A stretch of DNA of 64,000 nt from Candidatus Competibacteraceae bacterium (GCA_003989085.1 RXIV01000001.1:620001-684000); one strand, 5' to 3'; shown: positions 46,202-55,970, counted from the stretch's first letter. Notes: generated from the letters alone by a model not told the origin. Numbers and translations are program-made.

Positions 46202-48460
46202 TCACCGGCGCCGCCGAAGCGAACGGTTGCGTCGCTCCTTGCTTTCACCCCGCCCCTTGTCCTTGCTTTGGCCCTGGACCTCAATCGGTTCAAAATCGAT
46301 CTTGCGCTCGTCCAAATCGACCCGCGCCACTCGGACCCGGACGCTATCGCCCAGCCGATAAACCTGTCCTGAACGCTCGCCGTGCAGGCGATGACCGACT
46401 GGATCGAACTGATAATAGTCATTGCGGAGCGAGGTGACATGGATCAATCCTTCGACAAAGACGCCGCGTAACTCCACAAACAGCCCGAAGCCAGTGACGC
46501 CGGTGATGATTCCGTCGAAGGTTTGCCCCACCTTGTCCTGCATGAATTCGCACTTGAGCCATTCCAAGGCGTCGCGCACCGCTTCGTCGGCCCGCCGCTC
46601 GGTCATCGAGCAATGCTCGCCCAGCCCGGCCAGATCCGCCAGACTATAGGTGAAGTCCGCTGCTTTGCCGCCCTGCAACACATGGCGAATGGCGCGGTGC
46701 ACCTGCAAGTCGGGATAGCGGCGAATCGGTGAGGTAAAGTGGGCGTACGCTTCCAGCGCCAGCCCGAAATGGCCGGCGTTGGTGGGGCTGTAGACCGCCT
46801 GGGCCAGTGACCGCAGCATCACGGTTTGGATCAGATGGGCGTCGGGCCGGTCGCGCACCTGCTCTAGCAACCGGCAGTAATCCAGCGGTGCGGGTTTGTC
46901 GCTACCGCCCAGCCCCAAGCCCAGTTCGCCGAGAAAAGCGCGCAGCTTGTTCAGCCGATCTTCGGCCGGTCCTTCGTGAACCCGGTACAATCCCGGCATC
47001 TTGTGGCGCTGGAGGAACCGGGCCGACGCCACGTTCGCCAGGATCATGCACTCCTCGATCAGACGATGCGCGTCATTGCGCTCGGTGGGCAGAATCCGCT
47101 CGATCTTGCGATCTGCGCCGTATTCGATGACGGTTTCCTGGGTGTCGAAATCCATCGCCCCGCGTTTTTCCCGGCTCGTCCGCAGCAGCTGATACAACTC
47201 GTACAGCCGATCCAGATGCGGGACCAGTGTGGCGTATTCCGCCCGGATCTGCGGGTTGCGGTCAGCGACGATGGCCGCCGCCGTCTCATAGGTCAACCGG
47301 GCGTGAGAGCGCATCACCGCCTCGATGAAGCGTGACCGGATCAGGCGACCTTCCCCGTTGAGGGTCATCTCGCAAACCAGGCATAGCCGATCCACGTCGG
47401 GCTTGAGCGAACACAGGCCGTTCGACAGCGCTTCCGGCAGCATGGGAATGGCCCGATCCGGGAAATAGACTGAATTGCCGCGCTTGCGGCCCTCCTGATC
47501 CAGGGCCGAATCTGGGCGCACATACCAGGACACGTCGGCAATGGCGACCAACAATCGCCAGTTATGGCCGCGTTTTTCGCAATACACCGCATCGTCGAAA
47601 TCGCGGGCGGTAATTCCGTCAATCGTCAGCAGCGGCGTTGCGCGTAAATCAGTACGCCCTTGGATCGCCTCCTCCGGCACGGTCTCGGCGAAGCTCCAGG
47701 CTTCCGCCACTACCGCCTCCGGCCAGTCCACCGGAATCCCGTGACTGGCGATGGCGATGCGGACTTCCATCCCTGGTGCCATGTGTTCGCCGAGGACTTC
47801 CTTGATCCGGCCCAGTGGCCGGTTTTTGGAACCGGGTTGTTCGATCAGTTCGGCGATGACGATTTGCCCAGCCTGTGCTTCACCGCGTCCGTCCGATGGC
47901 ACAATGATGTCCTGGTTGATCCGCTTGTTGTCAGGAATGACGAAACAGACCCCGCGCTCCTCGCAGAACCGCCCGACCACGGTTTCGGTATTACGCTCCA
48001 GCACCTCGACTACCGCGCCCTCGCGCCGGCCTCGGTAATCGACGCCAATGACCCGCGTTACCGCCCGGTCGCCGTGCAACAGTTTTCGCATTTGCCGGGG
48101 CGACAGGAACAGATTTTCACCGCCCTCGTCGGGAACCAGGAAACCGTGGCCCTCGGCATGACCGATAACCCGCCCGGTGACCAGATTCATTTTGGAGATC
48201 AAACCGTAGCCATCGCGGCGGTTGCGCATCAGTTGCCCGTCGCGTTCCATCGCACGCAGCCGGCGGGATAGGGCTTCGAGTTCCCAGTCGTCATCCACGC
48301 GCCATTCGACACACAATTCATCCAGAGTCAGGGGCATGCCCCGCTCTTCCAGATAGTGCAAAATGAACTCGCGACTGGGGGAGGCGCGGCCATATTTCTC
48401 CTGTTCCCGCGCCAGGAAAGGATCAAGCTGACGCCAGGAACTCTGTTTTTTGTTGGTCAT
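46202..48460 (-). CDS. rnr: Ribonuclease R
   Basis: A 752-residue 3'-5' exoribonuclease. An N-terminal winged helix (EFILHYLEERGMPLTLDELC), two cold-shock domains, the RNB catalytic core (LLTIDGITARDFDDAVYCEK, with the metal Asp residues) and a C-terminal S1 domain ending in a basic, Arg/Ser/Lys tail. It degrades structured RNA and rejects faulty mRNA. The ATG at 48460 gives MTNKKQSSWRQLDPFLAREQ; a longer frame runs back toward the tRNA gene and is rejected. Confidence 0.96.
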   Translation of the reverse strand: MTNKKQSSWRQLDPFLAREQEKYGRASPSREFILHYLEERGMPLTLDELCVEWRVDDDWELEALSRRLRAMERDGQLMRNRRDGYGLISKMNLVTGRVIGHAEGHGFLVPDEGGENLFLSPRQMRKLLHGDRAVTRVIGVDYRGRREGAVVEVLERNTETVVGRFCEERGVCFVIPDNKRINQDIIVPSDGRGEAQAGQIVIAELIEQPGSKNRPLGRIKEVLGEHMAPGMEVRIAIASHGIPVDWPEAVVAEAWSFAETVPEEAIQGRTDLRATPLLTIDGITARDFDDAVYCEKRGHNWRLLVAIADVSWYVRPDSALDQEGRKRGNSVYFPDRAIPMLPEALSNGLCSLKPDVDRLCLVCEMTLNGEGRLIRSRFIEAVMRSHARLTYETAAAIVADRNPQIRAEYATLVPHLDRLYELYQLLRTSREKRGAMDFDTQETVIEYGADRKIERILPTERNDAHRLIEECMILANVASARFLQRHKMPGLYRVHEGPAEDRLNKLRAFLGELGLGLGGSDKPAPLDYCRLLEQVRDRPDAHLIQTVMLRSLAQAVYSPTNAGHFGLALEAYAHFTSPIRRYPDLQVHRAIRHVLQGGKAADFTYSLADLAGLGEHCSMTERRADEAVRDALEWLKCEFMQDKVGQTFDGIITGVTGFGLFVELRGVFVEGLIHVTSLRNDYYQFDPVGHRLHGERSGQVYRLGDSVRVRVARVDLDERKIDFEPIEVQGQSKDKGRGESKERRNRSLRRRR

Positions 48461-48566
48461 TGAGGCTCTTAGGGAAGACAAAAATGGAAGAGGGAGCGGA
48501 TTGACAGTCAGGAAGGCAATCCGTATAGTGCGCTCCCGTTGCTGCCGTACCCGGCGCAACGCTCAG

Positions 48567-48653
48567 GCCGAAGTGGCGGAATTGGTAGACGCGCTAGGTT
48601 CAGGTCTTAGTTGGGGTAACCCAGTGGAGGTTCAAGTCCTCTCTTCGGCACCA
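48567..48653 (+). tRNA. tRNA-Leu (anticodon CAG)
   Basis: An 87-nt class II tRNA: acceptor GCCGAAG pairs with CTTCGGC, the D arm is GCGGAATTGGTAGACGC, CAG is at 48601-48603, and a variable arm (TTGGGGTAACCCAG) precedes the T arm GAGGTTCAAGTCCTC and the encoded CCA. Confidence 0.95.
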
Positions 48654-48661
48654 GATTCAAC

Positions 48662-48693
48662 AAAAGGCCCGGTTAAAAACCGGGCCTTTTGTT
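48662..48693 (+). terminator. Terminator after tRNA-Leu
   Basis: GGCCCGGTT pairs with AACCGGGCC, flanked by AAAA and TTTTGTTGTTT. It lies 9 bp after the tRNA. Confidence 0.9.
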
Positions 48694-48728
48694 GTTTGGG
48701 GAAGCGTATTTTGGGCAATGCCCGCGTG

Positions 48729-48817
<89 letters not shown>

Positions 48818-49019
48818 TGAATATCTTCAATCAGTTGCAGAATCTGCTTGAGACATTTTGACGGATGAATCGGTCAAAACTACCCGCATAGCATAGCCGA
48901 TCTTCCATCGTCCTGCATCTGCCTGTCACCCCGATTACCCCGCCCTTGCTCGTCCTTGATAGCTCTCCACGGGGGAGCGTGATAGTGTTCAGCGGGCAAC
49001 AACTTGACGGGAGAACATC

Positions 49020-49289
49020 ATGCACAAGAGCGTCTTGATCATTGCGGTGCTGGTACTGGGATTGAGCGGCGTAGCCACGGCGGACACAGTTGAACTGAAT
49101 GAGAAGCCTTGTTTTTCATCAGGGATCATTGTGCCTTGCAGCGTGCGGGATAGCGAAAAAACCCAAGCCGAAAAGCTCGGAACGCGTGCTGATCGTATTC
49201 GTCAGGGGAAGCTTGAAAAATGCCTGCGCATTGCTGATGGAGCGGGACAACCGAGTTATAGCGAGTGTCAGTCGCTGTATGGGCAATAA
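49020..49289 (+). CDS. Small secreted protein
   Basis: An 89-residue protein with a signal peptide (SVLIIAVLVLGLSGVATA) and a short mature part with four Cys (PCF, PCS, KCLR, ECQ), which could form two disulfides. GGGAG precedes the ATG. The family is not recognised. It is flanked by tRNA-Ser and a second small secreted gene. Confidence 0.7.
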   Translation: MHKSVLIIAVLVLGLSGVATADTVELNEKPCFSSGIIVPCSVRDSEKTQAEKLGTRADRIRQGKLEKCLRIADGAGQPSYSECQSLYGQ

Positions 49290-49448
49290 CCATTGTTCCG
49301 CGTCCTGACCTCCCAAAAGATGGGCAGGAAAACTTAATCACGCCAAAAAGCATTGGGTTTCGGCCCATCTGGCGCTGGTGGGTTGTGCCACATTCGGCAT
49401 GTTCGATGATTCGCCTTATTAAATTTTCGATTTTTCCAGGAGAGACCT

Positions 49449-49646
49449 ATGAAAACGATAGTAAGAACGGGATTGCTGACGTTATTGGTTGGAATTGCTG
49501 TCGCTTTACCGGCGCAGGAAGCCGGCGCGGCAGCGGCGTGTCGAATGGTGAATGGTCATCGGGTGTGCGGTGCGACCGCGACTCACCACCCCGTCACCAA
49601 GTGTACGAAGGTCAACGGAGTCACCCGCTGCCATAAGGTGTACTAA
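49449..49646 (+). CDS. Very small secreted Cys/His protein
   Basis: A 65-residue protein with AGGAGAG before its ATG and a signal peptide ending at EAGAAA. The mature peptide is about 36 residues with four Cys and four His (ACRMVNGHRVCG and KCTKVNGVTRCHKVY), an internal imitation repeat CxxVNGxxxC seen twice. It may bind metal or form two small disulfide loops. No family recognised. A short GC hairpin at 49670-49685 lies after it. Confidence 0.65.
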   Translation: MKTIVRTGLLTLLVGIAVALPAQEAGAAAACRMVNGHRVCGATATHHPVTKCTKVNGVTRCHKVY

Positions 49647-49738
49647 CCCCACCTTATCCCGGACAGTCACCGCCCTTCGGGGCGGATTGGCTAGAGAGTA
49701 GCGCCCTTAATGCAGATATACGCAGGACTTTCGCTTAT

Positions 49739-50155
49739 ATGGACGAGATCGTCACCATTTTCACGCGCGTGTGGACTGATATCACCAGCGGCGCACACGC
49801 ACCACTATCGTTCCGCCTGATTATCCAGCCACTGGTGGCTGCTTTCTTCGCGATCCGCACCGGAATACAAGACGCGCAAGCGGGCCGCCCGCTTTTCTTT
49901 TGGGCCGTCGTCTTGAGCGATCCAGCACGCCGGCGGGAACTCCTGCGAGAAGGCTGGGAGCATGTGGGAAAAGTCTTTATTGCTGCTGTCATTGCTGATG
50001 CCATCTACCAACTCATTATGCACCACTGGGTTTATCCGTCTGAGGCACTGATAGTCGCCACGATCCTCGCGGTGTTGCCCTACCTGGCGATACGCGGCCT
50101 CGTGAATCGCGTCCTTCGCCACAGACGCAGCGGCAAGGGAGCGACACAAGCCTAG
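49739..50155 (+). CDS. Small membrane protein
   Basis: A 138-residue protein with helices near LIIQPLVAAFFAIRTG, VFIAAVIADAIYQLI and ALIVATILAVLPYLAI and a basic C-terminal tail. The central PLFFWAVVLSDPARRRELLREGW loop is Arg-rich. No family recognised. It is three bases from the DUF4239 gene, so they are co-transcribed. Confidence 0.7.
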   Translation: MDEIVTIFTRVWTDITSGAHAPLSFRLIIQPLVAAFFAIRTGIQDAQAGRPLFFWAVVLSDPARRRELLREGWEHVGKVFIAAVIADAIYQLIMHHWVYPSEALIVATILAVLPYLAIRGLVNRVLRHRRSGKGATQA

Positions 50156-50158
50156 ACT

Positions 50159-50929
50159 ATGGACAACATCACTCACTACCCATTGCTTGTTTTGGTCCTC
50201 TCCTTCATCACGATGTGGCTGTCGGCATGGTTCGGGAGATTTTTTCTCAAGAAGCAACACAAACTGGATGATGAGGCGCGTAAAGACTTTGACGTTATCC
50301 TCGCTGCTACGCTGACCTTGCTCGGACTCATTATCGGATTCAGCTTTTCGATGGCGATAGGCCGGTACGATCAACGCAAAAACTACGAGGAGGCGGAGGC
50401 CAACGCGATCGGTACCGAATACGTCCGGGCCGACCTGCTGCCTGCTGTGGATGCGGAAAAGATACGTGTGCTGCTACGGAACTACCTCGATCAGCGGGTC
50501 TTGTTCTATAGAACCCACTATGATCGACTGCTTCAACAAGAGATCAATGTTCGCACCGCTCAATTGCAGACCGAATTGTGGTCCGCGGTCCAAGCTCCAG
50601 CCTCGGCGCAGCCGACACCCGTTGTCGCCCTGGCTGTTTCGGGCATGAACGATGTGTTGAACTCACAGGGATACTCCCAGGCGGCCTTTTGGAATCGAAT
50701 TCCCACTGAGGCATGGAGTTTGATGACCGCGATCGCTATCTGTTGCAACGTATTGGTCGGCTATGGTTTACGCGACGCTACAGAGAAAGCCAAATTGCTT
50801 CCGATTCTCCCACTGGTGGTCTCTATCGCATTCATGCTGATAGCGGACATTGACGCTCCACGTCACGGCATCATTCTTGTGAACCCTCAGAATCTGATCA
50901 GCCTTGCTGAATCGTTGCGTGCGCATTAG
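50159..50929 (+). CDS. DUF4239-like membrane protein
   Basis: A 256-residue protein with two N-terminal helices (YPLLVLVLSFITMWLSAW and ILAATLTLLGLIIGFSFSMA), a cytoplasmic or periplasmic helical middle (AEANAIGTEYVRADLLPAVD) and two C-terminal helices. This is the DUF4239 layout, distantly related to bestrophin-like channels. Function unknown. It forms a two-gene operon with the small membrane protein upstream. Confidence 0.75.
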   Translation: MDNITHYPLLVLVLSFITMWLSAWFGRFFLKKQHKLDDEARKDFDVILAATLTLLGLIIGFSFSMAIGRYDQRKNYEEAEANAIGTEYVRADLLPAVDAEKIRVLLRNYLDQRVLFYRTHYDRLLQQEINVRTAQLQTELWSAVQAPASAQPTPVVALAVSGMNDVLNSQGYSQAAFWNRIPTEAWSLMTAIAICCNVLVGYGLRDATEKAKLLPILPLVVSIAFMLIADIDAPRHGIILVNPQNLISLAESLRAH

Positions 50930-51035
50930 AGGCAAGGGGGATTGACGGAGCCTACGCGGGCGTGTTGTGCCGTAAATCGATGTTTTTCGACAGTACCCAT
51001 TCGCTGTTTTTTAAATGAGGAGTGACACCATCATC

Positions 51036-51515
51036 ATGACCAATGCTCGTTTCAATCAGATTCGTGGAGTGTGCACATGGCTAGCGGGGGTGGGCCTTCT
51101 GAGCCTTTCCGCCTGCGGTACCGTGCAACCGCCCCCCACCGCCCAGAGTATTGTCGGCCTGACACCCGTGGGTACCGTGACCATGACCGAAGTCGTCGCA
51201 GCGGGCATGACGGGGGGAACCGGTTCGCTGACTTTCCAGGGGCGCACCTATCCGTTTAAGGTTGTCGGCACGGTGGTTGGACCCGGCGGCGCTTCTCAGG
51301 TCCAGGCTAGCGGCGAGGTCTACCGACTGAACCGTCTGTCCGATTTCGAGGGTGCTTATTCGGAGGGAACGGGGCAGGCCGGACTCGCCACGTCAGGCAA
51401 GGCGGAATTGTGGATGCAGAACCAAGCAGGTGTGATCATGCACCTGACCGGTGCCAGTGAGGGTGTCGTGTTCTCACTCGGGCGCGATGAAGTCCTGATC
51501 GAGCTGGCGAACTGA
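51036..51515 (+). CDS. Putative lipoprotein
   Basis: A 159-residue protein with a lipoprotein signal (LAGVGLLSLSAC, Cys lipidation). The mature domain is beta-rich and Gly-rich (GSLTFQGRTYPFKVVGTVVG, SGEVYRLNRLSDFEGAYSEG). The ATG at 51036 has GAGGAG upstream at a rather long spacing; the ATG at 51015 contains that site and is unlikely. It resembles small periplasmic EipA/DUF1134-like folds in outline, but I am not sure. Confidence 0.7.
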   Translation: MTNARFNQIRGVCTWLAGVGLLSLSACGTVQPPPTAQSIVGLTPVGTVTMTEVVAAGMTGGTGSLTFQGRTYPFKVVGTVVGPGGASQVQASGEVYRLNRLSDFEGAYSEGTGQAGLATSGKAELWMQNQAGVIMHLTGASEGVVFSLGRDEVLIELAN

Positions 51516-51823
51516 ACCTACGCATATTGAATCAGTGCCTTCGCAATCACCTGGAGTATCCGCGCTTGAAGAAATCATTCTTTCTGAATCCTCCCTTCAC
51601 CACGGGGCTGAAACCGTTTGCTTGATTCTGGCGCTGGCGGCCAGTCTGGTTGCCGGTGCGGGTCGCCGATCATGGAGGGCTCCAAAAATTGAGATGGTGA
51701 AGTGGATCACCACTCTATCTATTTTGAACCCTGTAGACCGTTTCCCACGAGACGGTCTGCGAATTCAGCAGCAACGGGCAATCATGCCAATGCAACATCA
51801 AAAATAACTGGGGGGAAACAACC

Positions 51824-53440
51824 ATGAAGACACATTTACTGCTGACTGCTGCCCTCGCAAGCACTCTGGCCTTGTCGAATTCATCCGCCCAGGCAAACGA
51901 CGCGATCCCGCAGTCGATGCTTACCCCGGACGTGGTCGAGACCGGCCTCGGCAAGCTCACCTTCAAAGACGGCGCTCCGACACCGGAAACCGCCACGACG
52001 GTGGCCGATTTCCTGATCTTCACCAACGGCTTAAACGTTTATAACAACAGCTTCCGCGGAGCCTCGGCTTACGCACTCCAAAAGGGTTTTCAGAGCATCG
52101 GTGCGGCGGACAACACGATTATCATCTTCTCCGAGTTGATGGATGCGAAGTCGCTCTTCCTGACGGCCAACGCGGATACCGTCTATTACCTCGCGGTCTT
52201 CGACCTGACCAAGGGGCCGATGGTGATCGAACAACCGCCCAAGAGCGTGGGTACCATCAACGACATGTGGTTCTCGTGGATCATTGACATCGGCTTCCCC
52301 GGACCTGATCGCGGTGAAGGCGGAAAGTATCTTATTGTACCTCCCGGTTACGAAGGACCTCTTCCGGATAGCGGTTTCCATGTCGCACGCTCGAAGACCA
52401 ACCGGGTACTCTACGGAGCCCGCGCCTATCTGGTGGACAACGACCCGAAACCGGCTGTTGAGATGATTAAAAAGACCATGAAGGTCTATCCCTACACTCC
52501 AGGTGGCTATGGCACCAGCATCGCCACCGCTCTGGAGGGCGGCGTGCGGCTTGAAAAGAACCCGCCGGTTCCCGAAACCAAGTTTGTCGAAGCGACTGGC
52601 AAGGCCTTTAACACGATCCCGCCGAGCGACTACACCTTCTTCGAAATGATTAACGAGAACGTGCAGCAGGAGCCGGCCACCAGTTACGACGTCGAGCTTG
52701 CCGGCCAGCTTGCCGCCATTGGTATCGTCAAAGGGAAGCCCTTCAAGCCGGATGCCAACACGAAGCGGGTGCTCACCGACGCGGCGAAGTTCGGTAATGC
52801 CACCGGTCGCGTCCTGAACTGGCGCTTCGCCAAAATGCATCCTGATTGGTTCTACTACGAGAATTCGATGTGGGGGAACATGCTGTGGGAGGGCGGATAC
52901 GATTTTGAGACGCCACCGCCCATGATCACCAAAGAGGGCGCCTTTAAGCCATTGCCACCGACTGGCGCGCGCACTCTCGATTCGCGGACCGCCTTCTATT
53001 ATGCCTACACTCTCGATTCTCCCGGCATGATCATGCGCGTTCCCAAGGTCGGTTCGCAGTATCTGATGGGGTTTCTCGATGCGGACATGAATCCCCTCGA
53101 TGGTGCCAAGACTTACAAAGTGTCGCTCCCGAAGAACATTCCCGCCGCTGCGTTCTGGTCGTTCACTGTCTATGATAACCAGTCACGATCGATGCTCGAC
53201 ACGCCACAGCGCTACCCGCGTGCCGGTAGCCAGAGCTATCCGTCGCCCGCCGCCGTGGTGAGTGCCGATGGTTCCACGACGATCTACTTCAGTCCGACTC
53301 AGCCAAAAGGCGTGGAACGCGGTAACTGGATCCAAACCATGCCTGGCAAGGGCTGGTTCACGATCCTGCGTCTCTATAGCCCGCTGGAAACCTTCTTCAC
53401 AAAAGAATGGCGTGCTGGCGAGATCGAACTTGTCAAGTGA
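51824..53440 (+). CDS. Secreted DUF1254/DUF1214 protein
   Basis: A 538-residue exported protein (signal LLLTAALASTLALSNSSAQA). The N-terminal DUF1254 part has TANADTVYYLAVFDLTKGPM and PPGYEGPLPDSGFHVARSKT; the C-terminal DUF1214 part has RTAFYYAYTLDSPG and AFWSFTVYDNQSRSML. The pair is common in environmental proteobacteria but its reaction is unknown. The ATG follows GGGGGGA. A second DUF1254 protein, with a LysM domain, lies at the right edge. A terminator follows at 53482. The 308 bp upstream (51516-51823) contain no convincing gene. Confidence 0.9.
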   Translation: MKTHLLLTAALASTLALSNSSAQANDAIPQSMLTPDVVETGLGKLTFKDGAPTPETATTVADFLIFTNGLNVYNNSFRGASAYALQKGFQSIGAADNTIIIFSELMDAKSLFLTANADTVYYLAVFDLTKGPMVIEQPPKSVGTINDMWFSWIIDIGFPGPDRGEGGKYLIVPPGYEGPLPDSGFHVARSKTNRVLYGARAYLVDNDPKPAVEMIKKTMKVYPYTPGGYGTSIATALEGGVRLEKNPPVPETKFVEATGKAFNTIPPSDYTFFEMINENVQQEPATSYDVELAGQLAAIGIVKGKPFKPDANTKRVLTDAAKFGNATGRVLNWRFAKMHPDWFYYENSMWGNMLWEGGYDFETPPPMITKEGAFKPLPPTGARTLDSRTAFYYAYTLDSPGMIMRVPKVGSQYLMGFLDADMNPLDGAKTYKVSLPKNIPAAAFWSFTVYDNQSRSMLDTPQRYPRAGSQSYPSPAAVVSADGSTTIYFSPTQPKGVERGNWIQTMPGKGWFTILRLYSPLETFFTKEWRAGEIELVK

Positions 53441-53481
53441 GGCAAGACTAAGGTGTTTCGCGAGATAGCGACATGAAGATA

Positions 53482-53511
53482 GGGGCCTTACGGTGGCGAG
53501 GCCCTTTTTTT
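53482..53511 (+). terminator. Terminator that overlaps the next gene's leader
   Basis: GGGCCT pairs with AGGCCC, followed by seven T. The last T runs directly into GGAGAG, the ribosome site of the 53522 gene, so that gene must be expressed by readthrough or from a promoter within or upstream of the hairpin. Confidence 0.7.
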
Positions 53512-53521
53512 GGAGAGAATG

Positions 53522-54340
53522 ATGCAAACAAAAATACCCTCTTGGGCTAGCACGATCTGGTTTGCCGCCCTGCTATTCACAGCGGTGCCCACGCACGCCG
53601 AACTGAGCGCCGAGGAACTGGCGAAGCTGGCGCAGAACCCGGTGGGCAACCTGATCAGCGTGCCGTTCCAGAATAATACCAATCTCAATTTCGGACCGGA
53701 GAAGGGTACGCAGAATGTGCTCAACATCCAGCCGGTGATCCCGGTCTCGGTGAACGACGACTGGAATATCATCACCCGCACGATCATCCCGGTAATCTCA
53801 ATGCCGCCGCTCTATCCGGGCGACAACCGCACCAATGGCATCGGCGATATTCAGTTCACGGCGTTCCTGTCGCCGGCTAATCCGGGTGAGTGGATCTGGG
53901 GCGTCGGGGCGATCGCTCAGTTGCCCACCAACAGCAACACACAACTGGGCAACGATAACTGGGGACTAGGACCTTCTTTCGTGATGCTGCATCTCGACAA
54001 GGGCAGCCCTTGGGTGTACGGCATGCTGGTTAACAATGTTTGGTCACTCACCAGCGATAAGCAGGGCGGCTCCTACAACAACGGTTTGATTCAGCCCTTC
54101 CTTAACTACAACTTCAAAAGTGGCTTTTATCTCACCAGCGCGCCCATCCTCACCGTTGACTGGAAGGCCGACAGCGGCCAGCAGTGGACCGTGCCTCTAG
54201 GTGGCGGTATCGGCAAGATCTTTCACTTCGGCAAGCTGCCAGTGAATACACAGTTGTCGGCCTACTACAACGTGGCCGCCCCAGATGATGCCGCCAACTG
54301 GCAGATCCGTGCGCAGGTGCAGTTGATGTTTCCCAAATAG
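53522..54340 (+). CDS. Outer-membrane beta-barrel protein (phenol MetA-degradation family)
   Basis: A 272-residue protein with a signal peptide (STIWFAALLFTAVPTHA) and alternating beta strands: NPVGNLISVPFQNNTNLNFG, VLNIQPVIPVSVNDDWNIIT, GIGDIQFTAFLSP, ending in the aromatic-terminated LMFPK. The motif set is that of the MetA-pathway phenol-degradation/transporter family, which carries small organic compounds across the outer membrane. The ATG at 53522 is chosen for its spacing from GGAGAG. Placed between a DUF1254 and a patatin gene. Confidence 0.8.
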   Translation: MQTKIPSWASTIWFAALLFTAVPTHAELSAEELAKLAQNPVGNLISVPFQNNTNLNFGPEKGTQNVLNIQPVIPVSVNDDWNIITRTIIPVISMPPLYPGDNRTNGIGDIQFTAFLSPANPGEWIWGVGAIAQLPTNSNTQLGNDNWGLGPSFVMLHLDKGSPWVYGMLVNNVWSLTSDKQGGSYNNGLIQPFLNYNFKSGFYLTSAPILTVDWKADSGQQWTVPLGGGIGKIFHFGKLPVNTQLSAYYNVAAPDDAANWQIRAQVQLMFPK

Positions 54341-54641
54341 CCGCTCAATAAGATTGAAGTAGCAAGTTATCACCATCACGTTCAGCGCGACGATGATCAA
54401 GGAGAAGCTGGAATTTGTTCGTTCGCCTGTCTGTCCGCCGTACGCAAGATGATGTGGTCGCTGACCTTGCCCCAAGTGGCGGTGACCCTCATCGTCTACG
54501 ATAGCTTTGACCCGGCGGGGCAACATCGGCGGTTGCGGCAATGACGGGATACCGTCCCTGTGGGGCGCTGGTGGTATCATCCAAATCGTCATGAAATTCA
54601 ACTAATCTGTCATAAATGCTAATAGCAGTGGGGCAAGAACC
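54341..54641. other. Gene-free stretch with possible antiporter remnant
   Basis: No intact gene. On the plus strand bases about 54449-54544 read MMWSLTLPQVAVTLIVYDSF and stop, which faintly resembles one membrane segment of monovalent-cation:proton antiporters. The match is weak and short. Confidence 0.25.
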
Positions 54642-55883
54642 ATGGGATTGAGGGCACCAAACACACATGCGATAATTATTTTCCTGTTCGGACTGGTTGT
54701 CCTGCTGCTCGCGCCGGGTTGCGCCACTCCGCCGCGCCAGCCGGCAGTGCCTGAAAGGTTGCAGAATCAGGCACAAATTCCAGGGCTGGAAAAAATCCGG
54801 TATCGAATCGGCAACCCCGGTGATATGGCCGAGATGGCCCGCGAAGGTCTGGAGTCCGTCAGACGCGAGCAAGCCTATCTAGCGGCCAGCGGTCACCCAG
54901 GCCCGCTGCCTCCGGCGGTCTTTCTCGCCATTTCCGGCGGTGGCGACAACGGCGCGTTTGGCGCTGGGCTGCTGAACGGCTGGACAGCCGCCGGTACCCG
55001 CCCGACCTTCAAACTGGTAACCGGTGTCAGCACTGGGGCGTTGACCGCGCCATTCGCCTTTGCGGGGCCGGCCTACGACGCCACGCTGAAGGAGGTTTAC
55101 ACCACTATTTCCGCCAAGGATATTTTGGCACCGCGTAGCTTGCTGGCGGCCTTGACCAGCGATGCCATGGCCGACAACCATCCTTTGTGGAAGCTGATTG
55201 CAAAGTATGTGGATCAGGCGCTGCTGGATGTGATCGCCGCCGAGTATGCCAGAGGACGCTTGCTTCTTGTGGGGACCACCGACCTTGATGCCCGTCAGGC
55301 GATTATCTGGAATCTGACCAAGCTTGCGGCCAGTCACGATCCTAGGGCGCTGGATTTGTTCCGGACCTTGATGGTGGCCTCCGCCGCGATCCCCGGCGCG
55401 TTTCCGCCGACCATGATCGATGTTGAGGCCAATGGACAACCCTATCAGGAGATGCATGTGGACGGCGGCGCTATGACGCAGGTCTTCATCTATCCTCCTT
55501 CGCTTCGCATCAAAGATGAGACGCACCAACTCGGACTCCAGCAGCGCAAGCGGATCGCGTATGTGATTCGCAATAGCCGGTTAGATCCCGAATGGGCACA
55601 GGTGGAGCGCAGCACGATGACCATCGCCGGGCGGGCGATCTCTTCGCTGATCCAAACCCAAGGCATCGGCGATCTCTACCGGATTTATCTCACCACCCAG
55701 CGCGACGGTGTCGATTTCAATCTGGCGTACATCCCGGATAGTTTTAACGCGCCGCACACGGAAGATTTCGACACTGAGTTCATGCGCAAGCTTTATGCTG
55801 TGGGGTACGACATGGCGGCCAAGGGCTATCCGTGGCAAAAAAAGCCGCCGGGTTTTACTGCGCCAAGCGGCATAAATGAATGA
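54642..55883 (+). CDS. Patatin-like phospholipase lipoprotein
   Basis: A 413-residue lipoprotein (LVVLLLAPGC signal). The patatin active site is complete: oxyanion loop SGGGDNGAFGAG (about residue 97), nucleophile GVSTG (Ser about 129) and the Asp of DGG (about 273). Patatin-like enzymes hydrolyse acyl esters of lipids. Being lipidated, it is likely held at the outer or inner membrane. It is the last plus-strand gene before the AraC regulator, which points at it in a convergent layout. Confidence 0.88.
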   Translation: MGLRAPNTHAIIIFLFGLVVLLLAPGCATPPRQPAVPERLQNQAQIPGLEKIRYRIGNPGDMAEMAREGLESVRREQAYLAASGHPGPLPPAVFLAISGGGDNGAFGAGLLNGWTAAGTRPTFKLVTGVSTGALTAPFAFAGPAYDATLKEVYTTISAKDILAPRSLLAALTSDAMADNHPLWKLIAKYVDQALLDVIAAEYARGRLLLVGTTDLDARQAIIWNLTKLAASHDPRALDLFRTLMVASAAIPGAFPPTMIDVEANGQPYQEMHVDGGAMTQVFIYPPSLRIKDETHQLGLQQRKRIAYVIRNSRLDPEWAQVERSTMTIAGRAISSLIQTQGIGDLYRIYLTTQRDGVDFNLAYIPDSFNAPHTEDFDTEFMRKLYAVGYDMAAKGYPWQKKPPGFTAPSGINE

Positions 55884-55970
55884 CCCTGTGTTTCCCTTCT
55901 CCCTAGCAGTTGCTCCGGTTTATGGTGCTGGCGTTGTGTTCCATCTAATCGTTTTCTCTTTAAACTGATT

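Noticed and set aside
49670..49685. CCGCCC-TTCG-GGGCGG hairpin taken as a terminator
   Set aside because: No T-run follows on either strand; kept only as a note in the neighbouring gene.
51535..51807. A 90-codon frame before the DUF1254 gene
   Set aside because: Starts at a non-ATG codon without a ribosome site; the translation has no conserved pattern apart from one short hydrophobic patch.
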